A stretch of DNA of 64,000 nucleotides from Mayamaea pseudoterrestris (taxonomy: Eukaryota; Bacillariophyta; Bacillariophyceae; Sellaphorales; Sellaphoraceae): positions 434,001 to 498,000 of the forward strand of contig BROI01000015.1 in assembly GCA_027923505.1 (NCBI GenBank), given 5' to 3'. Position 1 is the first letter of the stretch. Each line of letters begins with the position of its first letter. Of this stretch, positions 30,391 through 40,973 are shown piece by piece. A model generated the notes under the pieces. It was not told where the DNA came from. It saw nothing but the letters and a program-made list of their open reading frames with translations, and did no database searches. A program made the translations under genes and the position numbers.

Positions 30391-30430
30391 GAATCTTCGG
30401 AATCTTCGGAATCTTCGGAATCTTCGGAAA
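30391..30430. repeat. 9 bp tandem repeat (GGAATCTTC, about 4.4 copies)
   Basis: Four perfect copies of GGAATCTTC plus GGAA. GAA and TTC half-sites alternate, but the spacing (2 then 1 bp) does not match a standard heat-shock element. Lies 90 bp beyond the inverted-repeat element, in decayed sequence. Confidence 0.85.
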
Positions 30431-30569
30431 ATCCTTGCGCCAGAGGCGATGCCAACCTGCGCGCACACGAGAGACGCCAAGTCTTCCTCGCAATTGTGCA
30501 TCTTCGACTGAACCATTGCCTGAAAGATGGTGAACATGAAGGTGAACTGGAGAATGGTCTATGACTAAT

Positions 30570-31040
30570 TCATCCGCAAGAATTGGAGAAGGTGTGGCGA
30601 ACCAACCCACGCATAGCTCGTGCCAAAGAAAGCATTACTTCTTTGGATGGCTCATTGAATAAGATTGTCCACCGCGAACCTCGTTTGTAAAACAAGAAAT
30701 TGATTCAGGTTATCGAAGAGCGTGAACGACATTACAAACACTGGATGCAGTGAATTAGCGCGTAAAGTTCTCCAGCAGTTGTTGTTCTTCAGAAAGCGTG
30801 TTTGGTTGAGCCTCGACCTCGACCCTTTGCATATATTTTGTGCTTGACAAGCAAGTGAGCGACACTTATACTTTGGCCAGCAAAACGTTTCGCATTATGA
30901 AAGAGATTACGAGTATTGGCGGCCATTGGCGCGAACTGGGGACCACGATCCACGATCATATATATATGCCAATGAATGACATGATATCCGACATGCCACG
31001 CGACGATGCACGCCTCCTGGTGATTAAGAAACTAAAATAA
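30570..31040 (+). other. Decayed coding pieces
   Basis: Short open pieces in several frames look protein-like: one with KVWRTNPRIARAKESITSLD, one with KKLIQVIEERERHYKHWMQ, and one at about 30840-31040 with SKTFRIMKEITSIGGHWREL ending in ARLLVIKKLK. They are separated by stops and have no clear splice sites. They look like remains of a gene; the family is not recognised. Confidence 0.3.
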
Positions 31041-31078
31041 TAAAAGATGGGGCAATTACAGTTATACAAACCATTAGT

Positions 31079-33826
31079 CTATACTGCTGGCTTTTTATTC
31101 TTGACCTTGACACGGATGACCTTCCCATTGCCGCCGCCAGCAGGGTCCTTCTTCCTCATTTCAGCTCGCAACTTGGCCGTGAAACTATCACGTACATCGC
31201 CATCGGACGCAGCATTCCATGCAAAGCCACTATTTGCGTCGCCTTGGCGAGCGTGTACCTGCTCATTGTCGCTCGAATCCATGCTGCCACCTTCCTTGAT
31301 AAGTTTGCGCCTTGAGTTTAACTTGCGAATGCCCCTTTGTTGCGACTGTTGACTTCCTTTCGTGGAAGCAGCATCGTCATCTGATTGAGGAGAGTTTCCG
31401 AATGGTGGACTGTTGAGAATTGCTCTACCAGAAGATGATTTGCGCATGTTGGGTCTGCGACGAAGCCCGCCTGTCGATAATGTCATTGACTTTTCTGTAT
31501 GCAAGTTTAAATTCGCCAATGTAGCGGTATTCTCTGGAATGGGCGAGTTCTTGAGCGGTGCAGCACTCAAAATATCTCGTCCAGACGCCGACTTTCGCAT
31601 GCTAGGCCTACGACGGGTGCCCGCCGACGAAGGCGTTATCTTTTTCCTAGTAGGCCCTGGCCCTGACGATTGGCTCCTCATCCTTGAACCTTCCATTGGG
31701 GATTTGCCTAAATCAGGATCAGTTTGTGTGTTGTCTCCTCCAATAAGCTCTTGCGAAGATGGTGAGTCGATTTTAATGGTTGGCAAGCCACTGGTTCTTG
31801 GTTTGCAAGGCGACATGAGTCTGGGAATCGCCCCTGTCGTTGGTTTTTTCCGCTGTAGGGGCGTAGGTTCTGGCACCATATCGAGTTTAAACTCAGCCGT
31901 GGGTGGGCTACTTATACTTGCCCGTCGTTTGCTCTTATCCCTCGTTGTTGCGCGCCTGGGCGAGACCGTCGGTGAATACGCCATGGGACTAAACTCGTCT
32001 TCATTAGTTGATCTGGGTGCAAAGTCCATACTTGCGCTACGATGATGCCTGCGGCGTGGACTGGGAGATGGCTCAGGAGCATATTGCCTCGTGCACAAAC
32101 GCGGTGATTGTTCAGGCAACCACGCTTCCCCCTGAACGACAATGTTGCTGGTGCTCTTTCGTCTAGTCAAGGCTTTCGGAATTTTCAAAGCCTGCCAAGG
32201 CACATCGTCTGAAAACGTTCCTCCAGGCGAAGACGCCGCTGTCTTTTCGGATCGACAAGAAGCCGAGCTATTGCTATTTCTGGCTAGTCGAAGGCTCTTT
32301 CCACTATTACTTGACGCTGGTGAGCTCTGCAAGGCAGCGTGCTTTCTCAATGTTGCTGACTGACCCACCGGGGAAACGTATTGTTGGTCCGAATTGCTGC
32401 CGTTGGAGCGGACAGTCGGCGTCGTCTCGACGCTTTTTGGTCGACCAGTTGGCGAGGCAGGGCCGCCATTAATAGTTGTCAGCTTGTTCAACGATGTGCT
32501 TCTCACGTATGACACTGTCCTAGTGGCAGGACTCTGCTGAGATGGAGACGCTTTGCTTGGTCGAACTGAACGGGTGCCCTTTGCGCCGTTGTCGGTTGGC
32601 GGTAGAGCTTTGCTATTATTGCGTATTGGTGTCTGGGGAGCCGGAAAAGTTGCATCTTGTTTTGAAGTTGATAGCTGTTGTTTTCGCCCCAATAGCTCGG
32701 ACAAGTTAATTGCGGCATCGTCTGGATTACCGGATAGCAGCATTGTCTCCATAAGTTCATTCAGAGTCTTCATTGTAGGACGCAAATGCGGATGCCAGGC
32801 TGATTCTAATAACTCCTCCAGATTGTTTGAGCTGATGAACTTAAGGTCAGGCCGTTCATGTGCGAGCACAACCCGGGAATAGTGATGAAAACGGTCATAT
32901 CCGTCGAACGGCCGTTTCAGCGTGATGAGTTCCCAAAGAAGAATTGCAAACGCATACACGTCCGATGAACACGTTATTGAAGCATTGCACAAGACTTCTG
33001 GTGCAGTGTACGCCAGAGTGTGGATGACATCGTCGCTTTTGGTAATTGACGAAGCAACATTCTGCATCCCCTTCTGCCTCGCCTGACCAAAGTGACATAG
33101 TTTGACTCTTCCATTGTGGCGCAGATCAAACCCAATCTTTTCTGGACGCAAGTAGTACACAATGTCGCGATCATGCAGAAACCTGAGACCCGAGGTAATA
33201 TCCAAGGCAATTTCGAGTCGCTCATTCATGGAAACGTCAGCCGACTGCATTCGCCAGATTCGATCCAGTCGATCCGTCAATGTCTCTTGTAGCCGATCCG
33301 TGACGAAGAAGAAGGAGTGAAATCCCTTTTCAAGAAACGAGTCAATGCCCTTAGCATTGCATGCATACAGCTGCGAAATGTGTGGATGCGGCTCCAAATT
33401 CATAAGCAGCTTGACTTCCATGATCATTTCAGATGCCGCCGTTGCTCCGTGATCCATCTGATCCACTAGACCTGGTTGCAGAAACTTGCAGCCGTAGTGG
33501 TAGGGACTGCTCGTGACGCGGTCGGCCAAGCGCTGTCGTGCCATTTGCGCATGACTTCCAAAGCTGCCTTGCACCAAATCGTGACGCAAATGAATCGACG
33601 TGATTGGTATTTCTCGGTAGTAACTCCCCATGTGCCGAATGGCTGATTCGTCCATGATGAGTTCCTGCGAGTAAAGTAGGGCAACGGTAACTTCGCGTTC
33701 AGGGTGCTTGTGCGTAAAGGTTCTGTCAAAGTTTGTGGCGGCGATTGCTGCAGCCTTGAGAGCGTAGAGAGCATTCTGAGTTGGCTCGTCCGAGACTAGG
33801 TTAGGACTCCATTCAATTTCCTGCAT
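31079..33826 (-). CDS. TKL-like pseudokinase with long disordered tail
   Basis: Single exon, 915 residues. The kinase-like domain is at about 95-390. The beta3 Lys (GCKFLQP) and alphaC Glu (MEVKLLMNL) appear present, as do the APE-like TAPEVL motif and the SDVYAFAILLWELIT helix. The catalytic loop is LHDRDIVYYLRPEKIGFD, where HRD is replaced by YYL and the catalytic Asp and Asn are missing, and DFG is changed to HFG. Phosphotransfer is therefore unlikely; a scaffold or regulatory role is inferred. The C-terminal 500 residues are Ser/Pro/Arg-rich and disordered, with many SP sites and two copies of a TRRRPSMRKSASGRDIL-like block (second: LRRRPNMRKSSSGRAIL), probable sites for basophilic or proline-directed kinases. 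Confidence 0.85.
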   Translation of the reverse strand: MQEIEWSPNLVSDEPTQNALYALKAAAIAATNFDRTFTHKHPEREVTVALLYSQELIMDESAIRHMGSYYREIPITSIHLRHDLVQGSFGSHAQMARQRLADRVTSSPYHYGCKFLQPGLVDQMDHGATAASEMIMEVKLLMNLEPHPHISQLYACNAKGIDSFLEKGFHSFFFVTDRLQETLTDRLDRIWRMQSADVSMNERLEIALDITSGLRFLHDRDIVYYLRPEKIGFDLRHNGRVKLCHFGQARQKGMQNVASSITKSDDVIHTLAYTAPEVLCNASITCSSDVYAFAILLWELITLKRPFDGYDRFHHYSRVVLAHERPDLKFISSNNLEELLESAWHPHLRPTMKTLNELMETMLLSGNPDDAAINLSELLGRKQQLSTSKQDATFPAPQTPIRNNSKALPPTDNGAKGTRSVRPSKASPSQQSPATRTVSYVRSTSLNKLTTINGGPASPTGRPKSVETTPTVRSNGSNSDQQYVSPVGQSATLRKHAALQSSPASSNSGKSLRLARNSNSSASCRSEKTAASSPGGTFSDDVPWQALKIPKALTRRKSTSNIVVQGEAWLPEQSPRLCTRQYAPEPSPSPRRRHHRSASMDFAPRSTNEDEFSPMAYSPTVSPRRATTRDKSKRRASISSPPTAEFKLDMVPEPTPLQRKKPTTGAIPRLMSPCKPRTSGLPTIKIDSPSSQELIGGDNTQTDPDLGKSPMEGSRMRSQSSGPGPTRKKITPSSAGTRRRPSMRKSASGRDILSAAPLKNSPIPENTATLANLNLHTEKSMTLSTGGLRRRPNMRKSSSGRAILNSPPFGNSPQSDDDAASTKGSQQSQQRGIRKLNSRRKLIKEGGSMDSSDNEQVHARQGDANSGFAWNAASDGDVRDSFTAKLRAEMRKKDPAGGGNGKVIRVKVKNKKPAV

Positions 33827-34461
33827 TTCGTTGCTTGTGCTGTGTTTTGTCAGCTGTCAAGATGAATTCGAGAAGGCAGGCAGCAGGAGATAGAGGCAGC
33901 GTGCAGCGTGAATTGCTAGCGAAGGCGACGTCCAATCCGTCGACGTTAAAGCCCTTTCGGCTTGCTATAGATAAGCTGCTTTCATTAAGCAGTCTCTAAC
34001 TATGATGGCGATAGTGGCGTAGCGTCAAGTTTCGGCTTTGTGCAATGTTCCCTTCGCTTCACTGGGTTGTTGATCATGCTCACTGCTTCGTTTGCGCTGC
34101 ATTTAGTGCCGCTATGACGCTGCTGCAACAGGAACTCCCTATTTTTGCGAAAACTAAGAAACGAGGAGTCTGATGCTTGTAGAAACAATTGTTGCTGCGC
34201 AAGCTGCAGGCTATAGAAGTTTATGCATATACTCGTGGTCTCCACGCTTGAGAACTGTGTCTCAAAACAAAGTACGTCAACCGACATTTGGCATTTGGCC
34301 ATTTAAAAAGTCGAAAACGCTTAGAAACACATAGAGCGTCTATATTTCGTATTATTCAATATTCAACTAGCACTTGCCAAGAGAAATCGTACTCCAGTCG
34401 TGAAAAGAGCCCGCCAATACCCTCCAAAACCAGATACAGTACTGTATCCAACAATAATTAT
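33827..34461. other. Intergenic region upstream of the pseudokinase gene
   Basis: This 635 bp gap holds the promoter of the pseudokinase and the 3' flank of the HU-like gene. Nothing else recognised. Confidence 0.4.
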
Positions 34462-34878
34462 TTACTTTGTCGCCTTGAGCTTATCCTTCCATGGCTTGGC
34501 GGCTGTAAAACCTGGACTCTTGGAGGCGGCAATGTCAATCGTTTCGCCAGTCTGTGGGTTTCGTCCCTTGCGCGCCGCTCGAGCCTTCACGACAAAGCTT
34601 CCGAGTCCAGGAAGTGTCACCTTCTTTTCGAGGGAAACTTGTTCTTGGATAGTCGAAATCAATGCATTTAGTGCGTTCTCTGAATCCTTCTTGGTCAATC
34701 CAGACTTTTCGGCAATCGAAGCAATCAAGTCAGCCTTCTTAAAGCTTTCCTCCGTCGTTTCCGCCTTGGTCGCCAAGGTTCGCGTCAGAGAGGAAGGAGT
34801 CGTTGATGGATTGAGCAAGAAGGATGCGACGCAAGACATCAAGGAAAGGAAGAGAACGATTCGTGCTTGCCGCATCAT
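34462..34878 (-). CDS. Plastid-targeted HU-like (bacterial histone-like) DNA-binding protein
   Basis: 138 residues from the ATG at 34878; an upstream in-frame ATG at 34914 is less likely because the signal peptide should be N-terminal. The leader MMRQARIVLFLSLMSCVASF is a signal peptide ending in an ASAF-like site with Phe, the hallmark of import into complex red plastids, followed by a Ser/Thr-rich transit stretch. The mature part (about 45-138) is a full HU/IHF domain: KKADLIASIAEKSGLTKKDS, VTLPGLGSFVVKARAARKGR (beta-arm start), RNPQTGETIDIAASKSPGF (DNA-intercalating arm) and AAKPWKDKLK. It likely compacts plastid DNA. Plastid origin and transfer to the nucleus is the simplest explanation. 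Confidence 0.92.
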   Translation of the reverse strand: MMRQARIVLFLSLMSCVASFLLNPSTTPSSLTRTLATKAETTEESFKKADLIASIAEKSGLTKKDSENALNALISTIQEQVSLEKKVTLPGLGSFVVKARAARKGRNPQTGETIDIAASKSPGFTAAKPWKDKLKATK

Positions 34879-35300
34879 GTTTCGGAAAGCAATTGGATGT
34901 ATAATAAAGTCCACCGTGGAGGCGAGACACCAAGGTCAACGGCAGGTTTCGTAAGTTGTGATTTGTGGGTGAAGCGTGGATTTCGACGGTCGAAATTGCA
35001 TGTCGCACCAGGAATTGGTTTACAATTGCCTGGCTCGAACATAATGAATTGCTATTTATTTTGTTATTGCCCTTTGGGTGCTGTTGCGACGGCTCAAGCG
35101 TCGACCCGACGGGCGCGACCATGGCCATCGCCAACAACCAACAACCATCAACACGCACCTTTACTCGTTCAAGTACTCCTCCATCGCTCCCAAAGTGTAG
35201 TTCTAATCTCTAGGCAACTAAATCGAACATTGGCGGCTAAAATAATTGTAAAGACGATGCAGAACTGTTAAATTTGTGTCAAATTTCTTCATTTTGCGCC
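34879..35300. other. Divergent promoter between the HU-like gene and the sulfotransferase gene
   Basis: This 422 bp stretch serves both genes. Open frames crossing it on either strand have no domain or splice support. Confidence 0.4.
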
Positions 35301-36824
35301 ATGGTCAACGTACCTCTTCGACTCGGCAACAAGACGTTGCGACGACAGTCATTGGAAACACTCGCCTACTTATTGACATTCCTACTGATATCATCATGTG
35401 TTGTTAATATTAGTTTCCTGGAAAGACATTTGAGTGTGGAAGAGGCTAGGCATGCACAGGAGTCATCTCCATTGTCAGCAGTCCAATCGAGGCAAGGGCT
35501 CATTCGAAAAGGTTCGTTCGAGACAATATCTGCTGCAAACCCAATTGTCGACGTCGACGACGGCTTTACCGCCGAAGATGCTTCCTATAGTGTTTCCGAG
35601 TCAGAGGATGAGGAGGAGGGGGATGATGATGAAGAAGACGAAGATGTCGAAGAAGAGGAAGCAAAAAATGAAGTCCACGCACTGCTAGAGGCTGAGAATG
35701 CAACAACCAAGGAAATAGCAGCAAAAATTGGTCAAGCAGAAGAAGGTGACGCCGTAGTCGATGATGATGGCAATATTGCTCGGAATGACGACGGCGAACA
35801 TTCCTACGACGACGGAATCGGATCCGTAGAATTTCGACTCGTCGATTTGCTTGGGTCCAATCTGACAACACTTATCAACAAGCGTCAAGTCTTTTCATTG
35901 CTCATTGACGCCGGTATCGAATCGATGGATCTTGAAACTATACGACAATTACCAAACTGGAAGCAAATCGAATCGCTTTACTATCCATCCAAACGACGTC
36001 CAGTGATTCTTGGATTAGAAACATGCGAGGAATATCGACATACCGTTTCCACGGAGGATCGTTACTTGGCCACTGCTGGACTTTTCAACACGGGGACGAA
36101 TGCCCTGTCCTATTTGCTCCGACAAAATATACTCATGGAGAAGAAGGCACAATGGCAAGTGCCGTGGTCGAAGCATCGACTACTTCGCATAAGCGCGAAC
36201 CACACTGCGCCAAACATGCAAAACTTTCATCGCGGACATGTACTGCCGATTGTCATTATTAAGGACATGTATACGTGGCTGCAGAGCATGTGCAACAGTC
36301 CGTACGAAGCTCGGTGGAAACATGGCGAGGGGCATTGTCCAAATTTGGTTCCCAATAAATACGATCTGAATCATTTTCCGGCGTTGCGTGGACGTCAATC
36401 GGTGCCTGTCAAGGTTAGATTTTCGGGAAACCTCACAATGTATTGGGATTCGCTAGTTGCGTTGTATAATGAGTGGTATCGAGATTACTACGATGCTGCC
36501 TTCCCTCGTCTGATTGTTCGATTCGAAGACTTGCTGTTTGCACCAGAAGAACTACTGCAAGCTATTGCAGATTGCGTTGGTGCCGATTTGGCTCCGTCGA
36601 TTCACTTTAACACGGAGTCAGCGAAGGAACATGGATCACAGACAAACCTCGTTGGTGCCATAATTAAGATCGGAACTGGTCAAGGAAGGTTTAAAAACAT
36701 GACCGAAGACGACTTGATGTATATCGACGAAGAAATGAACGAGCAACTTCGGATAGACTTTGAATATACAAAGTCTAACGTTCAACTGCCGCTGAAAGCA
36801 GATGTGTTTGCCAAAAGTCAATGA
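35301..36824 (+). CDS. Golgi-type membrane sulfotransferase
   Basis: 507 residues from the ATG at 35301; an in-frame start at 35274 is also possible. One N-terminal membrane segment (LAYLLTFLLISSCVVNISFL) predicts a type II Golgi protein. A strongly acidic, Glu/Asp-rich stem follows (about 85-145). The catalytic region (about 255-480) has a nucleotide-binding loop-like AGLFNTGTNALSYLLRQN (5'-phosphosulfate loop), VIIKDMYTWLQSMCNSPYEA and RLIVRFEDLLFAPEELLQA (3'-phosphate region and helix), as in the sulfotransferase family expanded in diatoms. It would move sulfate from PAPS to a glycan or other acceptor in the secretory pathway; the acceptor is unknown. Confidence 0.82.
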   Translation: MVNVPLRLGNKTLRRQSLETLAYLLTFLLISSCVVNISFLERHLSVEEARHAQESSPLSAVQSRQGLIRKGSFETISAANPIVDVDDGFTAEDASYSVSESEDEEEGDDDEEDEDVEEEEAKNEVHALLEAENATTKEIAAKIGQAEEGDAVVDDDGNIARNDDGEHSYDDGIGSVEFRLVDLLGSNLTTLINKRQVFSLLIDAGIESMDLETIRQLPNWKQIESLYYPSKRRPVILGLETCEEYRHTVSTEDRYLATAGLFNTGTNALSYLLRQNILMEKKAQWQVPWSKHRLLRISANHTAPNMQNFHRGHVLPIVIIKDMYTWLQSMCNSPYEARWKHGEGHCPNLVPNKYDLNHFPALRGRQSVPVKVRFSGNLTMYWDSLVALYNEWYRDYYDAAFPRLIVRFEDLLFAPEELLQAIADCVGADLAPSIHFNTESAKEHGSQTNLVGAIIKIGTGQGRFKNMTEDDLMYIDEEMNEQLRIDFEYTKSNVQLPLKADVFAKSQ

Positions 36825-36916
36825 CGAAGAACGTAAGCGCATATCTAAATTAACGACGACGTTACTGTACTAATAAACAGATACATACTATTTTGAAGGG
36901 CTATGTACGAATGAAT

Positions 36917-39900
36917 TCATGCCTCCTCGATCGTAACAAGCAAATCACCAGCAGCGATTTGTTCACCAGCCGTTACTTCAATGCTCACAACGGTACCTGC
37001 CACTGTTGCGGCAACCGCCGTTTCCATCTTCATCGCACTCAAGCTAAGCAAAGTGTCCCCTTGCTTAACTTTGTCACCCTTCTTCACGCGTGTCTCTACA
37101 ACGACACCAGGCATCGGTGCGCCAATACTTCCAACGACGCCAGAAATCGCTTTAGGACGCGCGACAACAGTTGATGTAACCTTCGTATCTTGTACCTGTA
37201 CACTTCGCGGAGTTCCATTTAGTTCGAACGAAAGTGTGACCGTTCCATCCTTGTCAGGCTCACCAACTGAGAGCAACTTGATGACCAGCTGCTTTCCGGC
37301 TTCAAGCTGAACCTCCAGTTCTTGCCCGACCTTCATGCCGGTCAAGAATGTTCGAGTATCCAAACTGCTGACGTTTCCGTATTCATGCTTAAAGCTCATA
37401 TACTCGTCGAACACAGCTGGATACATTGCATGACTCAAGACATCAACTTGTCGAATAGCACCATCTTTCAAATCGCCGCTCCATTTCTCTTCCAGCAACG
37501 ACTTTGCACCCACCAAATCATAGGGCTTTAAGTCGGCTCCTGGTCGACCTTGAAAAAGTGTCAAGCCATCAGTCCCGGGTATCGTCTTGCCTTTGATCAC
37601 CTTAGAGCGAAAAGGCTCCGGAAAGCCAAATGGAGGAATACCAAGGAAGCCCTGGAAATACTCGATGACTGAAGCGGGAAACGATAACGTATCAGCTTCT
37701 CGTAACACATCCTCTTCCGTTAAATTATTGGCAACCATAAATTGAGCAAGGTCACCTGTCACCTGCCAGCGATAAATCCAGAAGAGTAAGTGAGTGGCAT
37801 GTCACGCCACACGAACAGAGAAAATTCCTCGATGAAACAAACCTTGCTGCTCGGTGTAACTTTAATAATATCGCCTAGCAGCCTGTTAGCCGCTGCGTAA
37901 GCCGTTTTGACTTTTGACCATTGCCCGGTTAAGCCAAGCTGTGTTGACTGAAAAAGCAGATTAGTGTATTGTCCGCCTGGCATTTCATGGTTAAAGACAT
38001 CGCTAGAGCCAGTCTTCTGCCCAGACTCAAACGGCGCATAAATTCCGCGGCATTCCTCCCAATATTCGTTCAAAGCCTGAACGTTTGCAAGGTCGAGACC
38101 TGTGTCTAATTCCGTTCCCTGTGTTGAAGCGACAATCGCACCGAGTGACGGCTGGGACGTTGTACCAGACATGGCGTCAGATGCGGCGTCGACTGCATCT
38201 GCGCCGGCTCTAGCGCATGCAAGCATCGAAGCCACCCCAGTGCCGGCGGTGTCATGTGTGTGGACATGGATAGGAAGGTCAGGGAATTCTCGGCGCAAGG
38301 TGCCTATCAACAGCTTCGCTCCTTCCGGTTTAAGTAATCCAGCCATATCCTTCACTGCAAGCGTATGGATACCGAGATCGTTCAGTTCCCGCACGAAATT
38401 AACGTAATACTCAAGGCTGTACATTCCGTTCCGAGGATGGACAACATCACCAGTGTAGCAGACAGCAGCTTCGACGATACCTCCAGCCGTTCCAACCGCA
38501 TCGATGCCGAGCTTCATGTTCTCAATGTAATTGACCGAGTCAAAGACGCGAAAGACCTGTTACGCCATACAACAAAAATGGTGAGAAACAAACAAGCGCC
38601 GGCAAAAGTTAGCCCCAGACTTGGTGGCACTCACATCCATGCCTGTTTCTTTGGCTGTCTTGCAAAACTCGTAAACAAGATTGTCCGGATAGCTAGTGTA
38701 CCCGACTGCGTTAGCGCCACGAAGCAGCATTTGAAAGGGAATGTCAGGCACCGCTTCACGAAACTCGGCAAGGCGATCCCAAGGACACTCGCGTAAAAAG
38801 CGCAAGGCGACATCAAACGTCGCACCGCCCCAGCATTCTAGCGAGTAAGCATTAGCTAGTGCCACCGAGGTGGGATCGGCAACCTTCTTCATATCGTAAG
38901 TGCGCATTCGAGTGGCCAGCAATGACTGATGAGCATCGCGCCACGTCGTATCTGTTATTAAGAGCCCCTTGTTCGCACGTACAGCCTTAGCAAACGCTTC
39001 GGGCCCCTCCTCGTCAAAAATCTTTTTCAGTGATCGGTTATTTTGCTGATTTGCTTTCGGCGTAATTGTCGGAATCAAAGGATCAACCGAACTCGGAGGA
39101 CCTCCAACGGCACCGAGGCTCTTTGGAACGCCATTGACAACCACATTAGCAATGTAGTGTAATAGCTTCTGAGCGCGATCTTGCTCGCGGAGTGGGGCCA
39201 GCAGATGCGGATTGGCGGCAATAAACCCTGTGTTAACCTGTCCCTCCAAAAAGTCCTTGTGCTGCAAAACGTTCAACAGAAATGACTTGTTTGTCTTGAC
39301 GCCTCGGACGCGAAATTCACGCAACGCCCTCACAAGCTTGGCTGCACAATCCTTGCGGTTGCGTGCCTTGGCTGAAATTTTGACGAGAAGACTATCATAG
39401 TGCGGTGTTATGTGAGCACCAGGAAAGCCCGGCCCATCGTCGAGGCGAATGCCCATGCCAGCCGGCAAGCGAAAGACACTAATGGTACCAGTGTCGGGAC
39501 GAAAATCTTGACTCGGGTCCTCCGTCGTGACACGACATTGCATCGCCACGCCCATGGGTTCAGGAATCGCCTCTTGATTCAGTCCAAGCTCTGACAAAGT
39601 CTTTCCAGATGCAATAAGGATTTGCGACTGAACAATGTCAATGCCTGTTATCTCCTCCGTCACGGTATGCTCCACCTGCACGCGAGGATTGACCTCCATG
39701 AAATAGTGATTGCCATGCAAGTCGACCAAGAATTCAACCGTTCCGGCGTTTCGATAGTTCGCGTCCGCGAGCAAGCGGACGGCATCGTTCAAAATTTGTT
39801 GGCGAGTCTCGTGGACAAGTCCCTCAGCCGGCGCAAGCTCAACAACCTTTTGATGTCGCCGCTGCACCGAGCAGTCGCGGTCCCACAAGTGAATGACATT

Positions 39901-40973
39901 ACCAGTTCCGTCGCCAAGGCATTGAACTTCCACATGACGAGGCTGCTCCACATACTTTTCCACAAAGCAGCGGCCATCTCCAAAGGCATTCTGCGCCTCG
40001 TTCGATGCTTGCTGAAACATTGGCTCGAGATCATTGGCAGTTGGCACGATTCGAATGCCTCTACCACCCCCACCCATGAGTGCCTTGACAATGACTGGAT
40101 ATGCGCACTGATTCTTCGGATCCGCAATCCAGGCGCCAGCTTCAGCTGGAGTCTCAAACGCCGTCTCTGATCCAGCAACAACAGGAACTTTGTTTTTAAT
40201 GGCCATGTTTCTGGCGGCCGTCTTGTCTCCAAAGGTACGTAAGTTTTGCACCGTCGGTCCAACGAAGGCAATCCCCGCTTCCTCCAATGCACGTGCAAAG
40301 CCTTCATTCTCCGAAAGAAAGCCATAGCCAGGATGCACAGCTTCCACCTTGTTCTTGACGCAAATCTCGACAATGGTTTTAATATCCAAGTATTGAGCAA
40401 CGGGTGATTTGCTCGTGTTAAGTTCAAACGCTTGGTCACACTTGTAGCGATGTTGCGTGAAGCGATCTGGGTGCGGAAAGTGAAACGTTGCAGTCAGTAA
40501 CAGTCAAAAACAGATACTCGTTCAGCAATTACAGCGACAAGCGCTTGGTCAGTCTTCATTCCGCAACGTTGATCTCATCCCGTCTCATTGTTCTATCACT
40601 TTTCTTCCTCACCTTCATGAGAGTAGATACCAGCCGTGGCAATGCCTAGTTCAGCAGCTGCCCGAGTGATGCGGGTGCTGATTTCACCGCGATTGGCCGC
40701 GAGCAGTTTCCCAAAGGGAGGCTCGGTGCCTTCAATCGTCAGCTTCTTCTTTGGTACGCTTTCATCTGGTGTATGAAAGGTATGGAAGCTGACAATGTGC
40801 TGTCGACGCGATGTTTCCGACCAGCTATTGTTGGCTAGGATCGATCCAGCCGAAGCCGAACGAATCAAGCAGCTGCTGCTTCTGCGTCCGAGTAAAGACG
40901 ACGGACTGGAATTGATGGTTACGCGAGAACGCTGCAACAATGCCAAACGTGAGAGAGACATGGTGCGACTCAT
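36917..40973 (-). CDS. PYC: Pyruvate carboxylase, mitochondrial type
   Basis: Four exons (40973-40613, 40466-38635, 38556-37843, 37762-36917; introns 146, 78 and 80 bp) give 1,250 residues. All joins restore conserved sequence ([45 protein letters not shown]). It carboxylates pyruvate to oxaloacetate with biotin, ATP and bicarbonate. Domains: biotin carboxylase/ATP-grasp (about 75-530, with [11 protein letters not shown] and [16 protein letters not shown]), carboxyltransferase (about 620-900, with [20 protein letters not shown]), conserved PYC linker, and C-terminal biotinyl domain with the biotin Lys in SAMKMET, about 35 residues from the end. The N-terminal 50 residues are rich in Arg and Ser, lack acids and have no ASAF site, which suggests mitochondria rather than plastid. 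Confidence 0.96.

Noticed and set aside
30391-30430. Heat-shock element
   Set aside because: The GAA and TTC half-sites alternate with 2 and 1 bp spacers, not the uniform 2 bp needed.
38102-40170. Plus-strand open frames inside pyruvate carboxylase
   Set aside because: They are shadows of strongly conserved coding sequence on the minus strand.
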